A stretch of 64,000 bases of DNA from NCBI GenBank assembly GCA_020025635.1, contig JAHHRU010000001.1, forward strand, positions 205,790-269,789, in the 5' to 3' direction. The notes beneath the pieces were generated by a model. The model ran no database searches. It was not told the origin of the DNA and worked only from the letters and a program-made list of their open reading frames with translations. Each line of letters starts with the position of its first letter. Position 1 is the stretch's first letter. Position numbers and translations under genes: made by a program. This DNA comes from Allofournierella sp. GTDB lineage: Bacteria > Bacillota > Clostridia > Oscillospirales > Ruminococcaceae. This document shows, piece by piece, positions 24,305 to 32,845 of this stretch.

Positions 24305-24384
24305 CGCCCTCATCCTTTCTTTTTGTGATTTGTAACCGGATAGAAAATCTGCGCAGCAATTCCGCAAGCCTCTTTTCAGATACA

Positions 24385-24425
24385 ATAAAATTGCCAGAAG
24401 GCAGACACACACCGCCTTCTGGCAA
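24385..24425 (-). terminator. Terminator after the chemoreceptor gene
   Basis: TTGCCAGAAGGC (24391-24402) pairs perfectly with GCCTTCTGGCAA (24414-24425). Read on the minus strand the stem is followed by TTTTATTGTATC. It lies 77 bases after the receptor stop and separates it from the fapA operon. Confidence 0.85.
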
Positions 24426-24501
24426 TTCCCTCCGCCTTGTTTGCGGGATCACTTATTCCGGAAACACGCGATCTGCGTTACCCACACGGAACAGCTGAGG
24501 A

Positions 24502-26289
24502 TCAATACTTAGCGTATCCGCTGTTGTTTGCATCAGGCGTGGTATGGCTGGCAGTATCGGCTCTGTCCTGTACAGCAGGAGTGTAGCCATCGTTTACATT
24601 GCGCAGCTTGAACTGAGCCATCAGCTCCTTCATGATCGCAGCCTGGCTGGACAGCTCTTCGCTTGCGGCAGCAGACTCTTCGCTGGTAGCAGAGTTGTTC
24701 TGAACAACAGCAGAGATCTGGTCGATGCCTTCGGTGACCTGAGCAATGGCCTCAGCCTCTTCTTCAGCGGCCTTGGAGATCAGCTCGATGTCAATCTGAG
24801 CCTTCTGAGCGGCATCAATGGTCTTATCCAGAGAACCAGCCACACGGTTCACGATCTCGTCACCGGTCTGGACCGAGTGGATGGAGCTGTTGATCAGATC
24901 CTTGGTTGCCTTTGCAGCTTCGTCAGATTTTGCAGCCAGATTGCGAACTTCGTCCGCAACAACTGCAAAGCCCTTGCCGGCGCTGCCGGCACGAGCAGCC
25001 TCAACAGCTGCATTCAAAGCCAGGATGTTGGTCTGGAAAGCAATGTTTTCGATGGTCTCGATGATCTTGCTGATTTCCTGAGAAGAATCGGAGATCTCCT
25101 TCATGGCAGCAACCATCTGCTTGATGTTATCGGCACTCTCAGCAACATAGCCGCCGGCCTTCTTGGAATGCTCCATAGCCAGGCTGCTGTTCTTTGCGTT
25201 TTCTTTTGCCTTTGTGGAGATTTCGCTGATGGTAGCGGAAAGCTCTTCCACTGCGCTGGCCTGTTCGGTAGCGCCCTGAGCCAGTGCCTGTGCACCGGTA
25301 GAAACCTGATCTGCACCTGCAGATACCTGCTCCGCACCCAGATCGATCTGAGACAGGGTATCGCTCAGCTTCTGGTTGATCTCCTTCATGGAGTCCAGCA
25401 TGGGCTTCAGGCCGCCAACATACTGATCGGGCACCTGGCTGCGAATATCGAAGTTGCCGTTTGCCATCTTATCCAGCAGCATGCTGGCATCGCCAACAAC
25501 AGCCTTCAGGGTCTTCTGGCATTCCTGTACGGATGCGCAGACACGGCCGAATTCGTCCTCGCTCTCATAATCTGCATCTGCATCGAAATTGCCGTGCTGG
25601 AATTCCTGAACGGCATGCTCGATGATCTCCAGAGGCTCCACGATGAGCTTGAGCAGCTTGCGGGCGACCAGTACGCTGGCAATAAGAGCCACGGCAGTCA
25701 GCAGCAGGATCGCGGCCATCATGATCTGATAGAATCTTTCGGCCTCATTCTCGCGCTCGCTGTTCATTGTATCCTGCTCCAAAGAGATTTCCTTCAGAAC
25801 GTCTGCTTCCTCAGCCAGCTTGGGGATGTATTCATTTTCAATGATCCGATATGCTGCCGCATCTGCTTCTTCGCTATTCTCATTCAGCAGAGATACGATC
25901 CGGGAGCGCAGATCAGCGATTTCAGTGGAAAGGCTTCCCATTTTCTCAAGCTTGGCTGCATCGATCGAAGTATTTTCTTTGATTTCTGCAACGAACTTTG
26001 CATTCTCTTCAGCATTTTTGAGAGCTGCCTGAATATAATCCTGGCTTCTCACAGTGGGATTCTTTTCCTCATGTGCCATAACAACGTTCAGGCCCTGTGC
26101 AAACAGGTTGCGGCGAACGTTCCAGATCATATTTGTATTCGGAATGGACTGTTCACTGATTTCCTCCAGAGGTTTGTGCAAAGCTCTCATACCCAGGACG
26201 CCGCTGATCGAAATGATGATGCCCAAAAGAACAACAATTCCCAAGGACACGGTAAGTTTTTTCTGTACCTTCATGTCTTTCATTTTCAT
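24502..26289 (-). CDS. Methyl-accepting chemotaxis protein
   Basis: Transmembrane chemoreceptor, 595 residues. Seen: a first membrane helix near residues 12-32 (LTVSLGIVVLLGIIISISG), a four-helix-bundle-type sensor domain outside the membrane to about 185, a second helix near 187-210 (IMMAAILLLTAVALIASVLV), a HAMP domain, and the cytoplasmic coiled coil with the invariant hairpin tip (AFQTNILALNAAVEAARAG). Candidate methylation sites lie in the flanking Glu/Gln/Ala-rich helices. AAAGGAG precedes the ATG. It is the only receptor in the window; the ligand cannot be told. Confidence 0.95.
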   Translation of the reverse strand: MKMKDMKVQKKLTVSLGIVVLLGIIISISGVLGMRALHKPLEEISEQSIPNTNMIWNVRRNLFAQGLNVVMAHEEKNPTVRSQDYIQAALKNAEENAKFVAEIKENTSIDAAKLEKMGSLSTEIADLRSRIVSLLNENSEEADAAAYRIIENEYIPKLAEEADVLKEISLEQDTMNSERENEAERFYQIMMAAILLLTAVALIASVLVARKLLKLIVEPLEIIEHAVQEFQHGNFDADADYESEDEFGRVCASVQECQKTLKAVVGDASMLLDKMANGNFDIRSQVPDQYVGGLKPMLDSMKEINQKLSDTLSQIDLGAEQVSAGADQVSTGAQALAQGATEQASAVEELSATISEISTKAKENAKNSSLAMEHSKKAGGYVAESADNIKQMVAAMKEISDSSQEISKIIETIENIAFQTNILALNAAVEAARAGSAGKGFAVVADEVRNLAAKSDEAAKATKDLINSSIHSVQTGDEIVNRVAGSLDKTIDAAQKAQIDIELISKAAEEEAEAIAQVTEGIDQISAVVQNNSATSEESAAASEELSSQAAIMKELMAQFKLRNVNDGYTPAVQDRADTASHTTPDANNSGYAKY

Positions 26290-26505
26290 GATTCTTAGCT
26301 CCTTTATTTAATCGTATCTATATAATAATATGAAATGCAGACCCACTTGTCTTTGAAAAAATGCCTCTGCTTTGTGCCCTTTTACATTGAAGCAAAAGCT
26401 GCTTTTATCAAAACCGCACACAAACGGCTTCCAGTTGCAAAAACCGAAAACCGTCTGTTCAAAACAGCTTTTACCGATAAGAGCCGCATTTTTCAAAGGC
26501 GCACA

Positions 26506-27234
26506 TCAATCCACATTTCCATATTTTCCATTTTTCACATCTCCAAAGAGCCGTCCGTCCACCAGTGTGATCACGCGCCGGCGCATGATGTTCACATATT
26601 TGCCGGCATGGGTCGCCATAATGACCGTGACCCCCTTCTGATTGATTTCCCGCAGGAGATGCAGGATGTCCCAGATGTTGTCATCATCCAAACTGGATGT
26701 AAGCTCATCCAGAACCAAAATGGATGGGCTGTTGATCAAAGCCCTGGCCAGTTCAATGCGGCGGCACTCTCCGCCTGACAATTCACCCGGATAGTTCAGC
26801 CTTTTGTCCGACATTCCAACCAGCCCCAGCACCTTGGTGATCCTGGCCTGTATATCTGCCTGTTTTTCATGTCTGCGCCGCCCAACCTGAGCCACCAAAT
26901 ACAGATTTTCTTCCACGGTCATTTTTCGAACCAGATTCGACTCCTGAAACACATGTCCGAACATCAGTTTCATTTTGTTGTGGCTTCTTTTGCGCAGCTT
27001 CTGCATATCCTTGTCATCCAGAAAAACACTGCCGCTGTCTGGCTTTACTTCACCGGACAGCAAATTCAGCAAAGTGCTTTTTCCTGCTCCGCTGCTGCCG
27101 ATCACAAATACAAACTCGCCCTGTTCAATGGTAAGATCCACATCCTTAACGCCCAGTTCCTGAATTTTGGACTTGGATCTTCCCTGCTCCGATGTGTACC
27201 ATTTTGTTGCTTTTTCCAACCTGATAGTAGGCAT
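26506..27234 (-). CDS. FtsE-like ABC ATPase without a visible permease
   Basis: A 242-residue ATP-binding subunit closest in pattern to FtsE and the MacB-type group. Walker A is GSSGAGKST (about residues 46-54), signature LSGGECRRIELARAL, Walker B ILVLDE and the switch histidine in MATHAG. The usual DEPT after Walker B reads DELT, and the N-terminus has an insert (SEQGRSKSKIQELG) before the first strand of the core. No membrane partner (FtsX or other permease) is adjacent. AGGAGCG precedes the ATG. It lies about 130 bases after the FliT-like gene and 216 bases before the chemoreceptor. In B. subtilis the FtsE-like and other soluble ABC ATPases have varied roles; a role here cannot be assigned. 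Confidence 0.85.
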   Translation of the reverse strand: MPTIRLEKATKWYTSEQGRSKSKIQELGVKDVDLTIEQGEFVFVIGSSGAGKSTLLNLLSGEVKPDSGSVFLDDKDMQKLRKRSHNKMKLMFGHVFQESNLVRKMTVEENLYLVAQVGRRRHEKQADIQARITKVLGLVGMSDKRLNYPGELSGGECRRIELARALINSPSILVLDELTSSLDDDNIWDILHLLREINQKGVTVIMATHAGKYVNIMRRRVITLVDGRLFGDVKNGKYGNVD

Positions 27235-27367
27235 TCTTTTCGCTCCTGTGTTTTGTATCCAACTGTGATTTCATGCCTAACACCGAAAACCTATTGTTTT
27301 GAATTGAACCGACAGTTTGCTGAATACTTTTTATATCTGTTTTGCTTTGGGCTGCCTGCAAAACGGG

Positions 27368-27754
27368 TCATTCGTATATCGAATGCTCCTTTGCCAGCTT
27401 TCGGCTGATTCTTTCATCGCATTCGATCACGCGTGAAAGCAGCCGGTGGTTGGCACACACCTGGTTTGCCAGCGGCCTTTCTTCGTCCTCTTCTGCGGGC
27501 TCCCCGTTCAGCAGCTTCACAAATCTTGCCCGGTCATTCGTCTCCAGGCTGTCCCGCTGATTTTCCAAGGCCTTACGCACGTTTTGCAATTTTGCCAGCG
27601 GCTCTGCACGCATCCCAAGCAGCAGATGCAGTGTCACCTGGTCATCCCGGTCCACCGCATCCGCCAGCTGAACCGACAGATCCATGACTTCATTGAGAAG
27701 CGTGTACATTCGTTTTTCCTGTACCAGAGCCTCCAGAAGAACCGTGCTTTCCAT
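27368..27754 (-). CDS. FliT/FlgN-like helical flagellar chaperone
   Basis: A 128-residue, all-helical protein directly after fliS (2 bases). Leu/Asp/Glu heptads (LLEALVQEKRMYTLLNEVMD, VQLADAVDRDD) resemble FlgN and FliT, small export chaperones. In many bacteria fliT follows fliS and serves FliD, the product of the first gene in this same operon. Assigned by size, helical composition and position; sequence match to FliT is weak, so confidence in the precise name is limited. Confidence 0.65.
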   Translation of the reverse strand: MESTVLLEALVQEKRMYTLLNEVMDLSVQLADAVDRDDQVTLHLLLGMRAEPLAKLQNVRKALENQRDSLETNDRARFVKLLNGEPAEEDEERPLANQVCANHRLLSRVIECDERISRKLAKEHSIYE

Positions 27755-27756
27755 TT

Positions 27757-28140
27757 TTAAGTATGTGCCTCCATATCCGCCTGCTTCTGAGCCTGTTCAA
27801 AGGATTCCTGAAGCTCTTTCACCATTTTGTATACATTTTCGATAAGCTCCACATGGCGGCCGATCTTCGCTCTTCCCAGCTCATAAATGAAATACTCATA
27901 CAGCTTTGTTAAATTGCCGCTGATTGCATATTTCATATCAAGCGTATCGTCCAGATATTGAATGATGCTGATTGCCCGATCCACTGCATTCTCAAAAGCG
28001 GGATATTCCTTTTTCTTCAGCAGGAGCTCAGCCTGCATGATGCGTTTTGATAATTCCGAATACAGTAAAAGCAGCAGTTCTTCCTGAGTCATGGTGCTGA
28101 CTGCCTGCTCTTTGTATTGCTGAAACCCTTTTTGAATCAT
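27757..28140 (-). CDS. fliS: Flagellin export chaperone FliS
   Basis: Cytoplasmic chaperone that wraps the flagellin C-terminus before export. The 127-residue four-helix protein shows the family pattern: a Tyr/Gln-rich N-terminus (FQQYKEQAVSTMTQEELLLL), then YSELSKRIMQAE, and the central LDMKYAISGNLTKLYEYF that forms the flagellin-binding groove. GAGGAA precedes the ATG. It follows fliD, separated by a strong stem-loop. Confidence 0.95.
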   Translation of the reverse strand: MIQKGFQQYKEQAVSTMTQEELLLLLYSELSKRIMQAELLLKKKEYPAFENAVDRAISIIQYLDDTLDMKYAISGNLTKLYEYFIYELGRAKIGRHVELIENVYKMVKELQESFEQAQKQADMEAHT

Positions 28141-28159
28141 TGCAATTCCTCACCGTTTT

Positions 28160-28196
28160 AGCGGCCTTTCCGCCCTTATCAAGCGGAAAGGCCGCT
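28160..28196 (-). other. Intercistronic stem-loop between fliD and fliS
   Basis: AGCGGCCTTTCCGC (28160-28173) is a perfect inverted repeat of GCGGAAAGGCCGCT (28183-28196) with a 9-base loop. On the minus strand, the direction of fliD transcription, it is followed by AAAACGG and not by Ts, so it is not a standard terminator. It ends about 12 bases before the fliS ribosome site. mRNA protection or partial attenuation is possible. Confidence 0.6.
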
Positions 28197-28221
28197 CGTT
28201 TTTTACCAGTTCTGTGGGCAG

Positions 28222-30735
28222 TTATGCGTTAAATCCGCCCATCATTCCTGCCAGAGCCGAACTCTGAGAATTCATCTGTGCAATGAGCTGCTCCATCTGA
28301 GTAAACTGCTTTGTGTAGAAATCGATCTGACTGCCCATCTTGGCTTTCACCTTGTTGATCTGCTCGTCAAACTGATCCAGCTTCTTCTGCATCTCATTCT
28401 GGAACAGGGTCGTTCCGGCCAAAGGCGAACCGGCTTTTTCAACCAGGATGCCCTTGCCGCCGCGCACCTTGCTGTACATCTCCATGGTGGTCTTCATGGA
28501 CTGCATCAGGCCATCCTGCTTTGCACCGTCCTCCACCTTCTGGGTAAAGACCGATTTCACGGTATCCGGCTCAGTCTCCAGGGCAGTGCGCAGCTTCTGC
28601 TCGTCAATGTTCAGCGTGGTCAAGCCGTTGCTGTATTCTGCGGTGATGCCAATGTGGCGCATGGCTGCACCCAGAGGGCCTTCCATTGCCACACCACGGG
28701 TCAGGCGGTCATAGAATTCCGACAGCTCTCTGTCACGGAACAGGATGCCCTGCTTTGCCTTTTCCTCATGGGCCTTGATGGCGCTTTCCGACATACCTTC
28801 CCGGTCTTCCTCGGTCAGCGGCTCATAATATTTGCCGTTGTCTCGCTGGGCAGGCAGGGTGGAGAAGGCCTTCTTCAGCTCGGTGACCATCTCGTTGTAG
28901 TCCTTCACCATTGCCTTGACTGCATCTATCACCTTGTCGGTGTCGCAGCTGGTCTTGAAGGTCACAGGATCTTTCTTTACCAGGGCACCGGTCTCGTAGT
29001 TGAAGGTGCCGTTCAGTGTAACGGTCAGGCCTTCCATCACGAAGGTGTTTTCACTGCGGGTAACGTCGATCATTTCCTCGCCGTCCACCGACATGGAAAG
29101 GATGGCATCCTCACCTGCAGTATAAGTTCCGCCTTTGGAAGCTGTATTGTCCAGTGCGCCGGTCTTTCCGAACATCATCGTTGCCAGACCATCGTCAAAT
29201 TCAAATTTGCCGGCCTTGCCGCCGTTTTTGGAAACAAATTTGAATGTATTGGTGGATTTGGAGTAGCTTGCGCTCACCTGAGCATCCGAGTTGTTGTTGA
29301 TCGCGTTCAGCACAGTGCCAAGCTCAGTCTTCTCATTGAAGCTGCCCACGCGCACACCGTTGACCTTAAAGTCGAAAAGCTTGTTGCCCTTATCGTCCAC
29401 ACGGTAGAAGTTGTCATCATTGCCTTCGCCCTTTACGACTTTATAGCCCTGCGAGTCAAAATACTCTGCGTTGCCGTTGCTGTCGATGCGCTTGGTGACC
29501 TTTCCTTCTGCCTTGCCCCACTCCAGGCTTCCGCTCTTCCAGTCGATCTTGTCGCCCCAGATCTGGCCCAGGTTCTTCTGGGTGTTGATATAAGAGGTGT
29601 TGTGGTCACCAAAGCCCAGGTTCTTAATGGGAGCGCCGCTCAGTGCCAGAGTAGAGCCTTCCTTCTGAACTTCAAATTTCAGGCTGCCTCCATCATTCTT
29701 CACTGAGATCACATCGTCACCGAATGCCTTATTCAGTTCTTTCTGGATGCCCTCCACGAACGTTTTCATGTTGGCCGCATTGTCTGCATCCTTGTTGTAG
29801 GTGGGCAGAGTGATGGTGCGGGCCACGCCGTCCAAAGTGAAGGTCACCTTCTGGCCGGAGAGCTTTTCGCCCACGGTTCCGTCCGTCCGATGCAGATTCT
29901 TTCCATCCATCTTGATGACGGTATCGTTTTTGCTGGCGTTGTTGCCCGAAAGGTCAAGGCCCAGTGTTTTCTGCTGTGCTTCGCTGGCACTGCTGATGTA
30001 AACACTGTTTCCGGTTCCCTGCACCTTGTCAGAAAAACGGATCTCTTCCTTGTTGTCCGGCCCTTTCACCAGCTCCACCTTGATGCGGTCGCTGGCCTTG
30101 TAGGTCTGGCCGTTGATGGTGATATTTTCCTTCGACAGCTTGTCGTTGATGGCATCCACAAATTCCTGATTGGAATTGAACAGCTCATCCGAGCCGAAGG
30201 TGATATCCACCTTGTTGCTGCCGCCGTAGTTGATGGTCATTGTACCGGCAACATTGCTTACTTCCACATTTTTGTTGAACTCCAGAACATCGCCCTTGAT
30301 GGCCGGCTTGTCAACACTGCCGACACCCAGGCCGGGCACTTTGAATGTGGCGTTTGTCGCCAGCTGCTTTACACCCAGGATCTGCACATTGCTGTCGTTT
30401 CTGCCGGTGGCAGTAACATAATCCTTATTTGCGCCCTGTGCGGTAACATTGGTTGCCGAATTGAAGAAACCGGCAGACAACAGGTTCGTAGTGGACGAAT
30501 AAGATGTATATTTATCCATAAACGAAGATGTTTTGTCAATAATGCTTCTGTAACGCTCCTGCTGCCACTCAACTTTGGTCCGATTCTGCATCAGCTTTGC
30601 GATCTGCGTTTTATATCCTTTCACAGAATTTTCGATCATCGACTCGGTGTCGATGCCGCTGGCCAAGCCTGAAATGACATTTCGGTTGCCGTAAATGCTG
30701 CTGACAGAATTATTTACGCCGTTGATATATGCCAT
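28222..30735 (-). CDS. fliD: Flagellar filament cap FliD (HAP2), long form
   Basis: Cap at the filament tip that folds incoming flagellin. The N-terminus (IYGNRNVISGLASGIDTES, then MIENSV) and C-terminus (the KMGSQIDFYTKQFTQMEQLI segment) are the conserved D0 coiled-coil parts. At 837 residues it is much longer than typical FliD; the middle, about residues 130-600, is an expanded Gly/Asn/Asp/Lys-rich surface region. The ATG at 30735 is preferred because GGAAAGGGG precedes it and the protein then starts MAYINGVNN. First gene of fliD-fliS-fliT-like. Confidence 0.93.
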   Translation of the reverse strand: MAYINGVNNSVSSIYGNRNVISGLASGIDTESMIENSVKGYKTQIAKLMQNRTKVEWQQERYRSIIDKTSSFMDKYTSYSSTTNLLSAGFFNSATNVTAQGANKDYVTATGRNDSNVQILGVKQLATNATFKVPGLGVGSVDKPAIKGDVLEFNKNVEVSNVAGTMTINYGGSNKVDITFGSDELFNSNQEFVDAINDKLSKENITINGQTYKASDRIKVELVKGPDNKEEIRFSDKVQGTGNSVYISSASEAQQKTLGLDLSGNNASKNDTVIKMDGKNLHRTDGTVGEKLSGQKVTFTLDGVARTITLPTYNKDADNAANMKTFVEGIQKELNKAFGDDVISVKNDGGSLKFEVQKEGSTLALSGAPIKNLGFGDHNTSYINTQKNLGQIWGDKIDWKSGSLEWGKAEGKVTKRIDSNGNAEYFDSQGYKVVKGEGNDDNFYRVDDKGNKLFDFKVNGVRVGSFNEKTELGTVLNAINNNSDAQVSASYSKSTNTFKFVSKNGGKAGKFEFDDGLATMMFGKTGALDNTASKGGTYTAGEDAILSMSVDGEEMIDVTRSENTFVMEGLTVTLNGTFNYETGALVKKDPVTFKTSCDTDKVIDAVKAMVKDYNEMVTELKKAFSTLPAQRDNGKYYEPLTEEDREGMSESAIKAHEEKAKQGILFRDRELSEFYDRLTRGVAMEGPLGAAMRHIGITAEYSNGLTTLNIDEQKLRTALETEPDTVKSVFTQKVEDGAKQDGLMQSMKTTMEMYSKVRGGKGILVEKAGSPLAGTTLFQNEMQKKLDQFDEQINKVKAKMGSQIDFYTKQFTQMEQLIAQMNSQSSALAGMMGGFNA

Positions 30736-30803
30736 AACGAAAACCCCTTTCCTTGCATTTTTTGCGTTCAAATTGAAGAGTCACGATATAGCCTGTGAAC
30801 TCC

Positions 30804-30832
30804 TTTACATTTTTATCGACATATAGTAGAAT
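30804..30832 (+). promoter_or_regulatory. Sigma-A promoter of the parA-comFB pair
   Basis: TTTACA (30804-30809), exactly 17 bases, then TAGAAT (30827-30832). Each hexamer differs from consensus at one base. A start near 30839 gives a leader of about 40 bases to the TTG of parA. Its spacer contains the divergent sigma-28-like -10 of fliD. Confidence 0.75.
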
Positions 30833-30839
30833 AAAAATA
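30813..30839 (-). promoter_or_regulatory. Probable sigma-28 promoter of fliD
   Basis: On the minus strand GTCGATAA lies at 30820-30813, one mismatch from the sigma-28 -10 consensus GCCGATAA. The -35 region is weak: TATT at 15 bases or TTAT at 16 bases. fliD is a late gene under sigma-28 in most motile bacteria, which supports the reading. It overlaps the divergent parA promoter. Confidence 0.6.
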
Positions 30840-30879
30840 ATAGTAAAACATGTAGAAATTACTTTGGGAGGGAAATTTT

Positions 30880-31677
30880 TTGGCACAAATCATCACGATC
30901 ACAAATCAAAAAGGCGGTGTCGGAAAAACTACGATTTCTTCCGCGCTTGTGTGTGGTCTTCATCAGCGGGGCGCGCGGGTCCTTGGCGTAGATACCGATC
31001 CTCAGGGCAATCTGGGTTTTACTTTGGGCCTTGACCCCGACAACAACAAAACGCTTTACGACGTTTTCACCGGGGCCTGCACAATGGAACAGGCCATTTC
31101 ACACACCGAATTCGGTGATGTTGTGCCTTCAGACATCATGCTTTCCAGCTTTGATGTGATGTTCACCGCACAGCATCGGGAATTTCTGCTGTCGCAGTAT
31201 CTGGCAGCGGTCTCTTCCCAGTATGATTTCATCATCATCGACACGCCCCCGTCCTTAAACATCTTAACGATCAACGCTTATGTGGCTTCCACAGGCCTCA
31301 TCATCCCCATGGAGTCTGAGATCCTCAGCCTTGTGGGTGTTTCCCAGATCCTTGAAACGGTCGAAGCGGTCCGTGCATCCTTCAATCCCCATCTGCGGGT
31401 GCTTGGAATTCTCATGAACCGTTTCGACAGCCGCACCAAGCTTTCCCGCGAGGTTTTGGAAATGGCTGAAGAGGTCGCGGCCCAGATGGACAGCCATGTG
31501 TTTCCCGTTCACATCCGCAGGGGTGTGGACGTGGCGCGTGCCCCGGCCTATGGTCAAAGCGTGCTGAGCTATCGGCCCAATTCCAAGCCCGCAATGGATT
31601 TGGACAGTTTTGTGGATATCATTGCCGGCGAGCAGTTCCGCTCCAAACAGTCTGGTAATACAACTTCAAAGGAGTAA
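30880..31677 (+). CDS. ParA/Soj-family ATPase
   Basis: Deviant Walker-type ATPase of 265 residues. The signature KGGVGKTT (residues 11-18, with the deviant lysine) and the downstream VDTDPQGN and IIDTPPSL motifs are intact, so ATP-dependent dimerisation and surface or nucleoid binding are expected. No amphipathic C-terminal MinD-type helix is obvious, and it is closer to Soj than to FlhG. It starts with TTG, 8 bases after GGGAGGG. No parB or parS is seen. It pairs with a ComFB-domain gene 8 bases downstream. ParA proteins of this kind position chromosomes or chemoreceptor arrays; here array or flagellum positioning is the attractive inference because flhF and flhG are missing from the locus. 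Confidence 0.88.
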   Translation: MAQIITITNQKGGVGKTTISSALVCGLHQRGARVLGVDTDPQGNLGFTLGLDPDNNKTLYDVFTGACTMEQAISHTEFGDVVPSDIMLSSFDVMFTAQHREFLLSQYLAAVSSQYDFIIIDTPPSLNILTINAYVASTGLIIPMESEILSLVGVSQILETVEAVRASFNPHLRVLGILMNRFDSRTKLSREVLEMAEEVAAQMDSHVFPVHIRRGVDVARAPAYGQSVLSYRPNSKPAMDLDSFVDIIAGEQFRSKQSGNTTSKE

Positions 31678-31685
31678 GCCCGATC

Positions 31686-32681
31686 ATGGCAGGAAATAAA
31701 AAAGATACCAACACCAGCAAAACCGCACATGTGATGAATTTGATCAGCAGAGGGCGCAGCACAAAACCGCAGCCTGAGGAAGCGGCCCCCGCATCCCCGG
31801 CCGAAAACGCAGTGTCCGAAAAAGCGCCTGCTGCTCAGCCTGCTGCCGCCCCTGCGGTATCCCCCATTATTTCGATCATGAATGCAGATGCGAAGGCATC
31901 CGCTGTGATCAAAGATGCACTGGAAGAGTCTCTGCTTGCAGAACTCAGCGCCGAAGAAGCTGCGGCAAAGCCGATGGAAGAAAGCCTCCCAGAGGCCTCT
32001 CCCAAGACCCCTGCTGCACCGCCGGAGCCCCTGGCGGATGCCGCTTTCCAGGCAGAGCCCTCTGCCCCGTCTGAACAAGAAGCCCCGGTTCCCAAGCAAA
32101 CCGCTCCCGCACCCACTCCTGAGGTGGAGGCCTCCCCTGTTTTGGCTGAGCCCCCGATCTCTGAGGAGCCTTTCGTGTTTGACACCCTCTCGGCTCCCGC
32201 CGAAGCGGTCGAGCCCGATGCTCCCCAGCCGGAAGAGCCAGTCGAGCCGGATGCCCTGCAAGAGCCAGCCAACTTCCAGGATGCGGCTGCCGCAGAACCG
32301 GAAACGCCCGCAGCTGCCGACAAAGCTCCCTCCTCCCCGCAAGAGGCCATGCCCGGCGATGTCACCATCGCTGAGTCTGCCCCCGAAAACCAGCAAAGCG
32401 CCCCGGCTGTTCCGCATTATGTGAATGTCATGGAAAAGCTGGTGGAAAAGAACATCGATAAATACATCAAGATGTTCGGGCTCTGCTCCTGCCCCCAGTG
32501 CCGTGCGGATGTGGCTGCGCTTGCCCTTACAAACCTGGTGCCGCTGTATGTCGTGGTTCCCGAAAACGAGTTTTCTTTCCGCATGGTCATCTACGAAAAC
32601 AGATTTCAGGCCGAAGTTACTGCTCAGATTCTCCATGCCTGCAAAGCAGTTATGGATTCTCCCCGCCATCCGTCTGTTTGA
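31686..32681 (+). CDS. ComFB-domain protein with long Pro/Ala/Glu-rich linker
   Basis: A 331-residue protein. Residues 1-25 form a short conserved-looking basic motif (KTAHVMNLISRGRS). Residues about 30-240 are a disordered linker of Ala, Pro and Glu. The last 90 residues are a ComFB domain: NVMEKLVEKNIDKYIKMF, the cysteine pair pattern CSCPQC followed by RADVAALALTNL, and a final helix to VMDSPRHP. ComFB proteins have recently been reported as c-di-nucleotide receptors in cyanobacteria. The gene follows parA by 8 bases. I infer a c-di-GMP-responsive partner that is tethered to the ParA protein, with the N-terminal motif as a possible ParA contact. It ends before a bidirectional terminator. 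Confidence 0.82.
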   Translation: MAGNKKDTNTSKTAHVMNLISRGRSTKPQPEEAAPASPAENAVSEKAPAAQPAAAPAVSPIISIMNADAKASAVIKDALEESLLAELSAEEAAAKPMEESLPEASPKTPAAPPEPLADAAFQAEPSAPSEQEAPVPKQTAPAPTPEVEASPVLAEPPISEEPFVFDTLSAPAEAVEPDAPQPEEPVEPDALQEPANFQDAAAAEPETPAAADKAPSSPQEAMPGDVTIAESAPENQQSAPAVPHYVNVMEKLVEKNIDKYIKMFGLCSCPQCRADVAALALTNLVPLYVVVPENEFSFRMVIYENRFQAEVTAQILHACKAVMDSPRHPSV

Positions 32682-32730
32682 TCAAACGGGCCGTTGAAGG
32701 CAGCGCACACTTTCACTTTTTCAAAAAGCA

Positions 32731-32786
32731 AAAAGTTCCAGCAGGAATGAGAAAAAGCACTCATTTCCTGCCGGAACTTTTCTTTT
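32731..32786. terminator. Bidirectional terminator between comFB and the fla/che operon
   Basis: AAAAGTTCC-A-GCAGGAA-T-GAG pairs with CTC-A-TTTCCTGC-C-GGAACTTTT with small mismatches, with T-runs on both sides (TTTTCTTTT on plus; TTTTTGCTTTTT on minus). It serves the convergent comFB gene and the last gene of the fla/che operon. Confidence 0.88.
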
Positions 32787-32845
32787 ATATAAAGCTTTGC
32801 AAATCAGCCAAATTTATTCTTCGCAGAAATGCAAACAATCCGGGA

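Noticed and set aside
26308..26496. Small minus-strand open frame between the FtsE-like and chemoreceptor genes
   Set aside because: No ribosome site and composition unlike the neighbouring genes; more likely leader or spacer of the receptor gene.
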